Shown in pieces: positions 42,631 through 54,373 of a stretch of DNA of 64,000 nt (its first letter is position 1; every line of letters begins with the position of its first letter). Source of the DNA: Fistulifera solaris (lineage: Eukaryota > Bacillariophyta > Bacillariophyceae > Naviculales > Stauroneidaceae); the NCBI GenBank assembly GCA_030295235.1, contig AP026123.1:1-64000 (forward strand). The letters run 5' to 3'. The notes under the pieces were generated by a model. That model saw only the letters and a program-made list of their open reading frames with translations. It was not told where the DNA came from and ran no database searches. Both the position numbers and the translations under genes were made by a program.

Positions 42631-44130
42631 TCAGAGATGCAGCAACTCCGTTAACTGGTTTTGAATCCATTTCAGGATCGCTGCTGATGTCATTTGACCT
42701 GTATACAAGACCGGTCTTCGTTCTTTTGACAACACCAGATACAACGTCGGTGTTACTTCTACTTCAAAGCCGGCCTCTTCCATGGCAGGAGTAGGCTGAT
42801 CCACTGTAATGTCATACCGTGCTACCTGTATATTGTGATTTAGACCCCAGTCTTCACCGTGCTTCGCACCACTAACAACTTGTTCCATTGTTGGCGCAAA
42901 GTCTTGACATGCACCACACAACGGTGAATAAAATTCCAACAACAGCACGTTTGAAAGGGCCTCTATAACATCGAAAAATGTATCTGCCGTCAATTCGTAA
43001 TCGCATTCCAAACAGTCAATCGTCGGCAATTCGAACGCCACATTCTGGTGAACGGCTTCTTGTCTCATTGTTTCCAGTTTTTCCAGATGATGATGCATCC
43101 CACATTCTGTTTGATTTAAACCCACAAAACGTCCACTCCGTTCAGCCGCTGTACTCGCAACCGCTCGTGTCGTCATTGTATCCCCAATGCTTTTGTATCC
43201 CCGATCATGTAGTGGATTGTACGGGACATCGTGTTCGTGCAAATAGCTCCAGACTTGTTCGTAGGTCCAATCGGCCATCAAGTTTATTTTTAGTCGCTTG
43301 GGTCTGTCGGAAGCATCTTCTTGATCGAATTTCTCCCATTCTACAAATTGTAGTTGACTCCGTTCATCTCCTTGGTCACGACGTCGTCCCGTGAACCAAA
43401 CATGTGCCTGTAATTCGTCCAAAGCTCGTTGCAAGGGCTCCACTTTTGAATGAAAAGCGTATTTTTCAGGGTCGGTGCGATACAAATCATTACCGCCGTA
43501 GTATGCATCGAAAGCTTGTCGTGTGGGAGTTGCACTGCCCGGCACCTTGGGCGTAAAAACACGCAAATCCAGTTCTGGATAATGCTCTTGTACGGTATCG
43601 TAGAACTGATAAGTTTCCGGGAAAAGATGCAAGGTATCAATCGTTACAACGGTGATCAGCGATAACACATTCATTTGCGCCATGACATCAAGTAAGACCA
43701 TTCCGGTAGACCCAAGACTAGTGACTGAGATTACTTTGTGCTGTGGTTGTTGCTCGTAAACCCAGTAACTCAGTCGCTCTTGTAAGGAAAGAGGCGATAG
43801 ATAGTCATTGAGTTGTTGCAGCGTTTCAGAAGAAGGCGGAAAGGGAATTAGCAGAGGAGCTTTTCGTTGAGAAATCCTTGAAAAAGGTGTAGGAATTTGT
43901 ATCAGTCGAGCGGCGAGAAAAGGTAAGAAAAAGAAAGCAAACAAAATCCCTCTCGTCAATCGTCGCCGGCGTTGATAAAATATGCACAATCGCTGATAGA
44001 AAATGATTACGACCGAAAGTCGTTGAGATGCGTGGTGAATGCTTTGAATGTGATGATGATGCTGTTGTTGATTGTAATTATTCATTCTTGTGGTTTGCGA
44101 ATATTGATAGTGCTGTCTCGGATGCTTCAT
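42631..44130 (-). CDS. APS reductase, iron-sulfur-free type, fused to thioredoxin
   Basis: Reduces adenylyl sulfate to sulfite in sulfate assimilation. N-terminal domain: phosphate loop SLGSTGMVLLD, then TVVTIDTLHLFPETYQFYD, RRRDQGDE, and INLMADWTYEQVWSYL with VPYNPLHDRGY. The catalytic Cys lies in QTECGMH. The CC...CxxC cluster of plant-type enzymes is absent (YAFHSKVEPLQRAL at the expected place), indicating the Fe-S-free form known from mosses and algae. The C-terminal 110 residues are thioredoxin-like with active site YSPLCGACQDF and cis-Pro loop EVTPTLYL. A hydrophobic segment (GILFAFFFLPFLAARLIQI) follows about 60 polar, His/Gln-rich residues; this could be a targeting or anchor sequence if translation starts later than ATG 44130 (e.g. 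44085). 499 residues, unbroken. Confidence 0.9.
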   Translation of the reverse strand: MKHPRQHYQYSQTTRMNNYNQQQHHHHIQSIHHASQRLSVVIIFYQRLCIFYQRRRRLTRGILFAFFFLPFLAARLIQIPTPFSRISQRKAPLLIPFPPSSETLQQLNDYLSPLSLQERLSYWVYEQQPQHKVISVTSLGSTGMVLLDVMAQMNVLSLITVVTIDTLHLFPETYQFYDTVQEHYPELDLRVFTPKVPGSATPTRQAFDAYYGGNDLYRTDPEKYAFHSKVEPLQRALDELQAHVWFTGRRRDQGDERSQLQFVEWEKFDQEDASDRPKRLKINLMADWTYEQVWSYLHEHDVPYNPLHDRGYKSIGDTMTTRAVASTAAERSGRFVGLNQTECGMHHHLEKLETMRQEAVHQNVAFELPTIDCLECDYELTADTFFDVIEALSNVLLLEFYSPLCGACQDFAPTMEQVVSGAKHGEDWGLNHNIQVARYDITVDQPTPAMEEAGFEVEVTPTLYLVLSKERRPVLYTGQMTSAAILKWIQNQLTELLHL

Positions 44131-44696
44131 TGCATTTACTCCGTTACATGAGAAAAAATCGACGACAGTTTATAACAAGAAGACAGGCAATTCTGAGCTT
44201 CTAACGCTTGAATTCAAATCTGAGTTCCTCCGTAGTCTAAATTTGCAAGCGAAAAAGGTACTACACAGGAGGAAGATAGAATAGAATGGGGAAAGGTGCA
44301 ATAAACCAATGCAATAGGAATGCGATTCTTGAATGAAAAGGGCGTCTCGCGTGCGACGATGTCGCCGAGGGCCGAGGGAAATAACTTACCGGTGTAGGGA
44401 AGACCCGGATGTTTTCAATCCCTATCCGCACGACCTAGTCTAGCTATACCAAGCGACTAAGCCTACCAAGCAGCTAACATCGACATAAACAGAAGCCCAA
44501 CGCAACTTCCACGTAGTCTCTGTAGGCACTTTGTTGGTCTGAGTGTTACTTATATCTTATAAAGCCAGCATTTTTTGGAATTCAACCTATCGTCCATCAT
44601 CAGTTGGTGCTAGTTACTGGCTACTAGCATCTTTATTCATGCTATAATTTCGTGAATGTATGATTCTACTATGATTTGGTTAGGGTGTCGATTAGC
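44131..44696. other. Spacer between the two APS-reductase-type genes
   Basis: Non-coding; a TACTCCGTT near-match to the recurrent motif lies near 44137. No other features seen. Confidence 0.4.
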
Positions 44697-45806
44697 TTAC
44701 ACTCGCTGCTTCGACTTGAATGTTAACATTTCATCGCCAATTTCAGAATAGCCGTGGTCGTACAAGGGATTGTAAGGAATACGGTTGGTTCTCACATAGT
44801 TCCATATCTGCGCATTCGTCCAGTGTGCCAACGGATTGATCTTCAGTCGACCCGCATTGTCTAGTTCGAAACAACGCAATTCTCCATTTCGTGTGGTTTC
44901 ACGTGTGTCAGCCGTCAGATACACTGGCACATTCTCCAATGCCCGTTCCAGCGGTTCTGTAATAGTCAAATAGTCATATTGCGGTCGATCTTTTCTCCAA
45001 ATATTTCCAAAGTGTCTATCGAAAGCTTGTTTTTCGGTGAATCCAGCCGGTTGGTAGAACTGATAGCTCACATCTTTGTAATAATTTTGAATTCGTTGAA
45101 TCAAGTGGTAGGTTTCAGCGAATTGGTGCAAAGAGTCCATGGAAACGATGGGAAGGAGCAACTCGTGCTGGTGTGTTTCTGCCAGCAGAACCATACCGTG
45201 CACGGTGAATTGATTCCACTGAACAACATTGTACGTCTGCTGTCTTAGCCACTCGAGGATACTAGCTGTCGCACTATTCATTGCGGCATCTTCATTCGTA
45301 TTACCGGGACACAATTGCTCATTTAGCATATCTAAATCTTGTATCGTGGGTGGCATATTGTGAAGGGGTTTGTAGCGTCTCAAGTTCGAAGAAGAGGGGG
45401 CCGTTAGGGAAGTCTTGAACTTGGCCTGCGTAGAATTACTGTTCAATAACATGACCTTCCGATCCCAACGTAGGAATAAGACAGTCGGGACGATCAAACA
45501 TACCATCAAGAACAGTCCACGAGTGAGACAAGAGGGCAGAAGAGGTTGAGACTCGCAGGGGTAGCGAATTGGTTTGCGAGGGCGAGTACCCCGACGTAAG
45601 GTAGTTGTCACCAAACCATCCGTAGATGTCGTGCGAACAACACTACTACGGTTACAAGTACCGTTGATATTGTTACCGATGATGCTATTGTGACTACTGC
45701 TTTTTGGGCTGGGATGAGGACTTTGATGCAAGGGTAACAAAGCCGGTTCTCTGCGAGAATTCGGTCCCCAAGAGACATTTCGCTTCACGGGGCTTGTCAC
45801 TTGCAT
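44697..45806 (-). CDS. APS-reductase-like tandem paralog lacking the catalytic end
   Basis: Same orientation and domain start as its neighbour: PIVSMDSLHQFAETYHLIQ matches the TIDTLHLFPETYQFYD segment, KQAFDRHFG matches RQAFDAYYG, and INPLAHWTNAQIWNYVRTN with IPYNPLYDHGYSEIGDEML matches the substrate-binding tail. The protein stops eight residues later (TFKSKQRV), so the ECGxH catalytic Cys and the whole thioredoxin domain are missing. The phosphate loop is also altered (NQFTVHGMVLLAE). It keeps a probable membrane anchor, TRGLFLMVCLIVPTVLFLRW, at about residues 95-115. The 369-residue frame is unbroken, arguing for a maintained non-catalytic protein rather than a decaying copy (inference). 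Confidence 0.8.
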   Translation of the reverse strand: MQVTSPVKRNVSWGPNSRREPALLPLHQSPHPSPKSSSHNSIIGNNINGTCNRSSVVRTTSTDGLVTTTLRRGTRPRKPIRYPCESQPLLPSCLTRGLFLMVCLIVPTVLFLRWDRKVMLLNSNSTQAKFKTSLTAPSSSNLRRYKPLHNMPPTIQDLDMLNEQLCPGNTNEDAAMNSATASILEWLRQQTYNVVQWNQFTVHGMVLLAETHQHELLLPIVSMDSLHQFAETYHLIQRIQNYYKDVSYQFYQPAGFTEKQAFDRHFGNIWRKDRPQYDYLTITEPLERALENVPVYLTADTRETTRNGELRCFELDNAGRLKINPLAHWTNAQIWNYVRTNRIPYNPLYDHGYSEIGDEMLTFKSKQRV

Positions 45807-46879
45807 GGTGATGAAAAAGAATAGGACACTTCGATGTCTTTGTGCACGGCGATTCTTTCCCTCGACTTTATTTGTTGTAGAGAAAGAGAGACAGTGCTCT
45901 CGCTCCTAGCTATCACGAGCAACGGTTACTTTGCTATTCTCAGAAATTCTTTGCTAGCTTCAATGACCTTGTTGTTGCGCGCTCGTATGGCTTATTCGCT
46001 CTCTTTGCGCTTGCTTTCAACTGTAAAAGATACAAGAATGGATTGCAAAGCAATTTGGATAGTATAGCTTGTCTTCCCTTGATTCATCGGCGAAAGTGCG
46101 ATGGTGTTTTTGCAACGAGGTGCACTTTGTGGCATCCAAGACTTCGATGCTTCGATGGCATCTCATGGGCATCTTATCGATGACTTTTTGAACTATCAGC
46201 TGTCTGGTGTCTTTTCGCAGCCGCTACGACACGTAAAGATACAATATTATGTATTCATCGTTTGTAGTATAGCAGTTACGTAGTATGTGAAGAATTGTCA
46301 GATCCGTTCCTACACTAAAGCTTGTAATAAAGTGGGAATGAGAAAAAGAGAAAGAAGAGGGTTCCGCATTTCAGGAAAATTAGGAATAAATATTTAACAA
46401 TAAAGAAAGAAGAGGGCAATTGTGACTTACTACAATGACTGCTAAGGTTAATGACAACACCTCGTGACTCGTGACTCGCAACTCGCAACCCGAAGGGCTC
46501 GACAAATAAAAAATTTGGTGCGGTCTTCACAAATTGCGGATCTCGTCCGTTCCGCTGCTTTGCTAAAAAATAATAAAGATGAACTGGTAAAGAAGAACAT
46601 TTGCATACTTTGTAATCATTCATGTCCCTGGACGCATCATAAAAAGTGTAGAGAGAGCTTCCGCAAACCTAAGTCTTCATTGTTTTCAACATCAAAGGCA
46701 TCATTTTCAATTCGTGATGTCGAGAAAATGCAGGCCTTGAAAAATTGTAAGCTCGTTGTGTAACAAAAGGCGAAAAGATCTGGTTACATAGAGTTAAATT
46801 TGTAAAAGAATAGTCGACGTCATGGGCGCTCAGTCCAATTGCGTTGAGAACGGGTCCACTAACAGCCTTGTATTTCTTT
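45807..46879. other. 1-kb intergenic, no gene supported
   Basis: Short open frames occur on both strands. One at 46464-46763 contains CILCNHSCPWTHHKKC, a Cys/His pattern without an established family; it is AT-rich and preceded by repeated GACTCGCAACTCG words. Not annotated as a gene. Confidence 0.4.
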
Positions 46880-49764
46880 CTACGCATCCATCAACTCGGG
46901 AAATGCTCCTTTCAGTCGAGCAATATCATTTTCATGCGCCAGTAATTCATTTGGAAGTTCGGCATGGATCGTCGAAGCAAGCAACATAGAACTTTTCTCA
47001 ACCTTCAAGATCGGGTTAACATTATCTTGTACGACCGTTCCCCTTTAAAGTAAAACAGAATGCGTTGGTGTGAGTGAAAGCACCGAGAAATAACGCATTA
47101 GAGAATAAAAAGTTTGGACTTACATGACAGTGTTTTCAAAGCAGTGAGAAACTGCAATCACAACGTGCAGCTCCGAACAATCGATCGGAAGAGTACCACT
47201 TCGACTAATGGCGTCCAACAAATCAAATGCTTTCGTTTTCTCGGAGTCAAGATCACTAGACGTCAAAGTATACGTCTCGGGCGATACTAGTAAGTTTTGC
47301 TGCCGCTTCCTGGTCCACAATTCACTTGCTTTGATAACTGTAGAATGAAGTGCGTTGTCTTTATCGAGCACTTCTAGTTTTTGATCGAGTATTCTTGGAA
47401 TCGATGTAAAGTCATTTGTCACATCAGCTTCACCCTGAAAAGGATTTGTCAAATTAGTACTTGGAGTCTTTTGCTCTGCATCTGCTCCAACTTGAACATC
47501 CATCGAGTCGTAGGCGGTTGCACTTTCTCCTGGAACGGATTGTGGCGGTGGTGCGATGCAAGACATGGCCATCTGCGGGGCAAAATCTGGTTGCATCATC
47601 ATTGGAGCAGCCATGAGTTTTCTCACCCGACGAACCTTTTACCGTCGGAACGAATATACATTTCGCCCTGTCCTACGGAATCAGCATGTCCTCCCGTTTG
47701 TTTGTGCATCATCTCTGTCCTCATATCAGCTTTCAGTGTTTCCTCGTCTAGTTGCTTTTTCTTTTCCGCCGCAATAACGTCTGTTACTGCCTTTACATAT
47801 TCCTTCACCAAAGCAACCTTTTCAGCATCAGTAGATGGTGTAGTACTAGCATGCTGCAACGAGAGCAGATCACTGGGTATCTGATAATCAATGAAGAGCG
47901 ACATGAGATCTTGAGTCAACTGTATTTCTTTAGTAAGAGCATCGTCCGGCAAACCCAGCAACCGCTCCAACTGCGGCTTCAATTGAATGACACATACTCC
48001 AAAGACAGATGATTCTAATTGCATCGAGCGAAAGGACTTGGCAAAGTCTTGTTGCTCGGGAGACAATGAAGCAATGGCATCCTTAAAGTCCTTGGCGGAA
48101 GGTAATACGTTCGTGATCAAAGGAATAAGCAATTCATCTTTGTTTTGGAGAATTATTGCGTTCTTGGGGTTCAGCTGATTCGGCCCCATCATGTTGCCAA
48201 TGATCAGCAAGAAACTCGAGAATTGACGAGCCCGTGCCGCAAGTTGAAACGACGGTTCCACCGGAGATGACTCGAATCGATGCTGGAGCCAGCCGTGCAA
48301 GAAACATCCACCGCGTAGTTCTACGGACGTTGCTGCATTGATTGGTACAAACATCGACGGTCGACCAGTATCAGGCATTTTTCGGACCCAAGTGTAGACC
48401 GGATCGATCTGACTATCAATGTTTTCAATGCTAAGCATACCATCAGGGTAATGATCAGGTCGACGAATTGCATAAGTGAAGGGAATAGGTGCATAATTGT
48501 CACCAAAGAGCTTCTTGTGGTGGTACCTGATGTACTCTTCGAACTCTTTCTCGTTCACCTCCTTTCCTATTGCTTGAACGAGTTGTTTCTTTAGCATATT
48601 TTCGACATAATCCAGTCCTTCAACTGTTTGCTTTACTATAGTGGAAAGGTGCTTGCACAACAAATACGTTGTCGCCTCGAGATTGGAAACCAGTCGCATG
48701 AGCTGGGAAGGAGGAAATGATTTCGACGTATCTGCAATGGAGGCTTGAAGCGAGCGATTCTGCTCTTCAAGAAATGCTGCCAAATCTCCCAGCGAAAGAA
48801 CTAATCCTTTTCCAACAACGGTATAACCGGGGCAAAAATAGTCTCATCCGTAATGCTTCCCAAGTCCGGTCCTTTGTTGCCTGTCCCATCCTCGGTCGGC
48901 GATGCGGGCCTGTGTCGATTTTGTATGCCGTTTTGTACTCGAGTCAAGTAGAAGGTTGAAACTCGCTGAGCCCACAGTTGCAACTCGTGTTCAAACTGTA
49001 CCGCTTCGTCTACATTCTCATTACGACGAGGTGTCTTGCACGAAGGCTTCGTTCGATCGATGTAAAACTGACACTGCTGTTCTTTCGGAGAAATCCGCTG
49101 CAACATCCACGTCAAGTTCATTTCAATCGGACGATGCGAGGTTCTTTCCGCTAAAGGACTTATCAATTTCTGACTTGGACTAGCACCTGTCGCTTGCCCT
49201 GCGGCGATAATGATTACTGTCGAGACGTTGCGTGATTGCAGTTCAATACAATTCTCTGGATTGCTTCCCTTGTAAATGAGCAAACGATGCTGCACCCCGA
49301 CTTTCCAGTGATGCTCTTTGATTTTCGTAATGACCTTTGTGCTTATAGTATCCGTTCTTTCCCCTCCGAGTCCCAAAAGGAGGTGCGCTGCACGGTAGTC
49401 TCGACTTCATGCTCAATGTTGCTTCGGACGGAAACAATATTCTCTTTCAAAAAGAACAGGTATCTTCTGCCTCCAAACGAAGCGTAACAGACTGCTTTTC
49501 GTCGTATACCCACGATAGAACCCGCTGAAGCTTCTCTCCGTCTAATCCTAAACGTTCTAAGGCGTTTAATTTCGCGGCGATGGAAGTGTTGACAAGAAAC
49601 TCGGAGAGCGCGTACTTGTCATCGTACTTGTGATCCTCGTCTTCGTGAGCTAGCTGAGGATGACGAGTCGTATCTAAGATAGTCTTCACTCTCGCAAGCG
49701 CCTTGTCAACTGATGGAGAAAGCAATAATGTAAGAATAAGAAGGATTTCAATCGTATCTTGCAT
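46880..49764 (-). CDS. Large conserved protist protein of unknown function
   Basis: I recognise the style of a family found widely in protists but cannot name it. It starts MQDTIEILLILTLLLSPSVD, possibly a signal peptide, then has SVTLRLEAEDTCSFLKENI, a beta-rich section (WKVGVQHRLLIYKGSNPENC, LQSRNVSTVII), a NLTWMLQRI helix and DRTKPSCKTPRRNENV. The second half contains TYAIRRPDHYPDGMLSIE, FVPINAATSVELRGGCFLHG, FSSFLLIIGNMMGPNQLNPK and QLESSVFGVCVIQLKPQ. A coiled, Lys/Glu-rich stretch precedes MYIRSDGKRF. Frame shifts occur near 47633, 48790 and in 49376-49450; text continues after each. An 80-nt intron (47044-47123) leads to a last exon ending LKGAFPELMDA. About 940 residues. Confidence 0.72.
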
Positions 49765-50144
49765 TCTCGTCGCAGAGACGCTTCCCTTTGCTGCTCATGC
49801 TGCGGTTACTGCGCTCTATTTGACGTACCTGAAGTCAGAAATTGTGTTTCGATGAATGTATTGGTGTATCTCATAATTCCTTGTTAAGATAAGCGAATAA
49901 AAGAAGTTAAAATCTTTTGTTAATGAATAATTGTGGCTTTTGTTTGTCGACACTCGGAAGCATTAAACATCGTCGCGAAAAATAAGGGAGGAGAACAAGA
50001 AAAGATCCAGTCGTACATCTTGCCTCTAAGTACGTTTCCAGTTTGAAACGCAGCGTGACAAAAAGCATAAGTAAAGAGCGAGTTCCTGTACCGGTTACTA
50101 TAAATAAAAGGCTGATCGGTTACTGTTCGTGTTCGTAATAATTA
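49765..50144. other. Intergenic, no gene supported
   Basis: AT-rich spacer between the end of IRE1 and the start of the large conserved protein gene (both on the minus strand). It should hold the promoter of the latter; no motif stands out. Confidence 0.4.
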
Positions 50145-53100
50145 TCATAGACATAGCCCTAGACTACTAAATTCATTCCTTTTGCTTGGATTCAACTTTC
50201 TTTTCGTCGCACCACTCTTTTGTTTACCTCTACCACCGCTGCTGCCGTTGAGATCCAGATTCCATTTACCATCCTGTTTGCGATTGGTTTCAATAGACCG
50301 CGCTGCTCCGTACGTATCTTCCCCACCCGAATGTTGGGGATTCTTACAGTCACCATTCGCATCCACTAGCTTACCCCAGCGGTTCCTTTTTGTGTCTTTC
50401 ACTCTTAGTTCAACCGGACCATGAGCGAAAACGCACTTGTTCTTTTGCGCATAGGGCAGCTCGTTCCGTAGCTTACATCCCAGTGGTTGCACAATCGTGT
50501 CCGAAATTTGGGGTCTTCGGCGCATCGCTCCAAATTCGTGTCGCGCTTTCGTAAGCTTGCGTCTACCCGTCGTATCCATTCTTCGTCGGAACGACTCCAG
50601 CCACGGCAATGCAGTGATCGTGCAGCTGTACTTCCGTGCCAAATGATTACATCGCCAACCGTATTTACATCCAACGGCAAAGAACTGACGTCTTCAGAAT
50701 TACTGGCGCTGCGTAATATCGTTCCGGCTGCATCAGCAAATCTTTGTGGATCGGATTCTAGAGGAGATTCTGGGATCATTTCCGGTACATTTTGCCGAGA
50801 AAATACCGTGGCATGACGGTCTTTTGTAGGCGTCCCTTCTCCTCGTTCGTCTACTTCGACTACTTCTGCAAGAGCTTTGTCACCAAATCTCTTCTTTTGT
50901 CCGTAGTGAGCTATGTTATATTTCACAGAGAGAGGATCGTCGACAGACAGGTATTCACGACAAAAATTGTAGCAGTGGATCAACAGCCGGGGAAAACGCT
51001 GTTCAAAGTACTCCAACAATCCATCTGTTTTCGACTTGAGGGTGATCTTCAAATTGTCGGACATTTCGTCAAAGTGATGATGTTTGTTCCGCATAAGCCG
51101 GAGTAGATCACGCACCGAAGATGGGTCATACGTACGAAAGCGCTGAACATTACTAAGAAGCTCGGGCTCCAGTCCGTTATCCCAAGAAGTTCCAACTACC
51201 TGAGCAGCTCCTTGTTCTACAGCAAGGAGACGTGTCATGGTCTGAGAAGTAACATCGTAGTCCATTTCTAGGCGATCCGAGAATTCACACAAGAATGCAA
51301 GGCGACGTTCGGCAGACCAGAAGAAAGGATGCTCACATACTTGAGAAGCTGTTGGGCGAAGTAAAGGATTACGCTGAAGCATGGAAGCCACCAAATCATA
51401 AGCATCCAGCGATATGTTTTTGAGGGCGTCAAGTTGAGGCCGATTGTGCATAATGTTTGCTTCCCTTTCGTACCATTCTCCAAATGGGTGCGAGCCTGGT
51501 TTCAAAGTTGAGTAGAAAATACAGCCCAGCGAGAAAATGTCTACCGATCGACTAGTTCGACCGCTTAGACAGTTGTCAGCAGGAGATGAGCCAGAAGCAG
51601 ATTCTGGATTCATGCTGCCTTCCGAACGGACGCTTCCGTCCGACGGTATCCGCCTTGCCATTACCTCAGGTGCCTGCCAACCAACACTTCCTGGACCCGC
51701 TTCAGCGAAAGACGCCTTCTCCCCGTTCGATACGCCTCTTAACGACGACTCATTCAGTAAACTAGCTCCGTAGCTACTTTGGCCAACCAGCTGCTTTCCT
51801 AGTCCCATATCCGAGATCTTCGCTACATAAAGCCCGCGCTCGAACAGTCTGATAGGGCTTTCATCATCTTTTTGACGTCCTTCCTCTTCGACTTTTGATT
51901 CCGCATATCGGCGAGCAGAATATTCGCTGGTTTCAAATCGCGATGCACGATTCGTAACCGATGCAGATGTCGCACACCATTAGCAATTTGCACGAGCAAT
52001 GATCGCGCTGCTGCCAGAGATCTAACTTGTGGTTCGCTGCAGAGTGCACCAATGAGATCGTGCAGCGATAAATCGCACAATTCCAGGGCTAAGTAAACAA
52101 AATCACCACGTGTTTCTTTCAAAAAGTATCGCACAACATTGGCGTGTCCGTCACTTTCAATCAGCAATGAAATTTCTCTATCCGCGCTGGCATGGTAAGC
52201 TTTAAGCATTCGCTTGACTGCTACTTGTCGACCGTCCAGCAGGCCTTTGAACACCACTGTTCCGTGTCCGCCATAGCCGAGAATAACATCGTCGTATACT
52301 TGGATCACCCCACCTTCTTCGGTAGGCAACGTAGATGATGACACGTCCCCACTTTCCGCCAAATCTTTCAGCCGCTTCCGTCGTCCCATTTCAAATGATA
52401 CAACAAAAATCAGCGCTACCGTTGGTGGCAGCCATGAACCCAATATTCTCAGAATCTTGTGCTGTTTTCTCTTTTCAGTTACAGGTATGTGATAATAAGA
52501 TGGTATGTATCCATAATCAGGATGAAACAATGGGACAATCGCAGTATCCTCTGTGTATTCTCCCACTAACATTGGAGCAAACGGATTCTGTCCCGCATCG
52601 AAAAGACAAGCCGGAAACTTGGCATTGCCCGGATGACAACTACGGACTTCGTCTACGTGCACTTCGCCATTACTGGTTATTTCCGGTCGATCGGGGCCGT
52701 CAATGATATTCTCTTTTGACTCGTCGTGCATCGGCGAATGATACTTGAGAGGCATTGCGTACAGTTGTCCTGACGGAAGTGCCGCAATAATTGTTTGTTC
52801 GTCAACTGTTGAAGAGGCCTGGAGCTGTCGCTGAATCTCTCTAAGTAGATACTCCGGTGAGTTGTTTGGTATGGCAGGATCCGGAATGATCGTCACGGGC
52901 AAACTAGAGCCTGACGCCACATCTACGGCAAATGCAACCGGCGACTCAAAAAAGTCATCTGCCATCCAAAGAATATTACTTTCCTGTCGAAACGCCAATA
53001 CTCCACTTGGAGTTGCAAATAGGGAACCTTTGTTTCCATCTCTCGCAAGTGGCAATCTCGAATCCGAGTACGCACCTGGTTCGGGCGGTTCCCACGGTTG

Positions 53101-54060
53101 TCCACTTCCCAACACCATGTCATTTATCGATAAGATACTTCCTTGCGTAAATTGGACATCCATAATACCCCGTCTTGGTTCTTGAATGGATATGGTTTGA
53201 TCCACACGTCCCAACCACACAACATACGTTTCGTCATGAGACGGATTGCTGCACGTCTCACCCGAAATGTGCTGCAGAATTTTCCCAGTGCGACTATCGA
53301 TGGAAACCGCCATGCTGTGTCGACTTCCGGTATAAATACGGCCCCGATTATCAACAAACGGCACCCGTGATACAAGCTCACTCATGGTAGTCGTGACAGT
53401 AACCTCATCTGTGGCTTGTCGATCAAGCATGCCATCGCGGAGAGGAGCTGTCAAATGTACTTTTCCATCAATGGAGGGAACCGCGGACGTTTTCCAAACA
53501 AACTCCTCCTCTTTTGCTGTTGATTTGGTCGTTGTAGAAATAAGGGGCGCCAATAAGGAAGCCTCTGCTGCCGCTGTTTGTCGATCCTGAAATTCGTGGA
53601 CATTCTCTTGCGAAGATGTCCGCCAAACTGTTTTTCCTGTCGATCGTGAAATACCTGCCATCGTGCCATCCACCGCCACCACGACTAGTATGTCACTGTA
53701 GTCCGCAGTATCGTTATTTTCTTCCTCATCCTCGGTTCCATCTGTGGTTGAGTAGCGCGAAAAGTCATCGTAGTACTGTTGCAATGATGTATCTTTTTCG
53801 TTTGTTTCAAGGACTTTGGTCGATTGCCGCATCGGTTTATCATTTAAGTGTAAAGTGGTTAAATCCGCACCTACTTTCCGTTTGGTGTGAGCAGTCTCTG
53901 ACGAAGAAGGATGCAAAGACGTAGCCGCCGCAGTTTTTGCCGAGGCTAACGTTGTGTGCTGCCAAAGAGCCGCATTCAGAAACAATAATGCTTGCACGAG
54001 AACAAACTTGTTTCTGTGTTGCTTTATAGAAAAAGCGCACTTGTCTCTATTCGCCATCAT
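50145..54060 (-). CDS. IRE1: IRE1-type ER stress sensor kinase/RNase with C-terminal CCCH finger
   Basis: ER unfolded-protein sensor that splices mRNA. From ATG 54060 a signal peptide (FVLVQALLFLNAALWQ) leads into a lumenal beta-propeller-like domain (VVVAVDGTMAGISRSTGKTVW; DNRGRIYTGSRHSMAVSID), then a membrane span LPPTVALIFVVSFEMGRRKR. Kinase: GYGGHGTVVFKG, VAVKRML, HRDLKPANILL, KISDMGLGK, SVGWQAPEV, SVDIFSLGCIFY. RNase (KEN) domain: RTYDPSSVRDLLRLMRNKHHHF and YFEQRFPRLLIHCYNFCREY, with the Tyr, Arg-Asn and His residues needed for cleavage in place. Unusually, a CCCH zinc finger follows (CNHWDVSYGTSC, then CVFAHGPVELRVK) and a Lys-rich tail. Two single-base shifts lie at about 51845 and the T run 50443-50446. 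About 1,300 residues. An upstream in-frame ATG at 54228 would bury the signal peptide. Confidence 0.9.
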
Positions 54061-54373
54061 CTCGTTAGACTTTGATGTAAGTAAGTATTTCCGATTAATG
54101 TTCAGAAAGCGAAAAGCGGTAGAGGAGGGTTCTCCGAGCTTCCTAGTGTCATCAAATTGTCCTTGAAGACTTCGTAGCAAATAAATGAGGCGTTCCGCTG
54201 TCTCGTGCCCAAGACTCCTAATTTGCAAGCTGTCTCCTGGTTAATTGTATAAAAGGATCGATTAGCAACTAAAAATGAACCAAGCGAGGAGCGAAGTGAA
54301 ATATTATCATCATCGATGACGGCAAGCATTAAACGGAAATACTGGTAAGAGCCGCAGCCAATCAAAACTGTTC

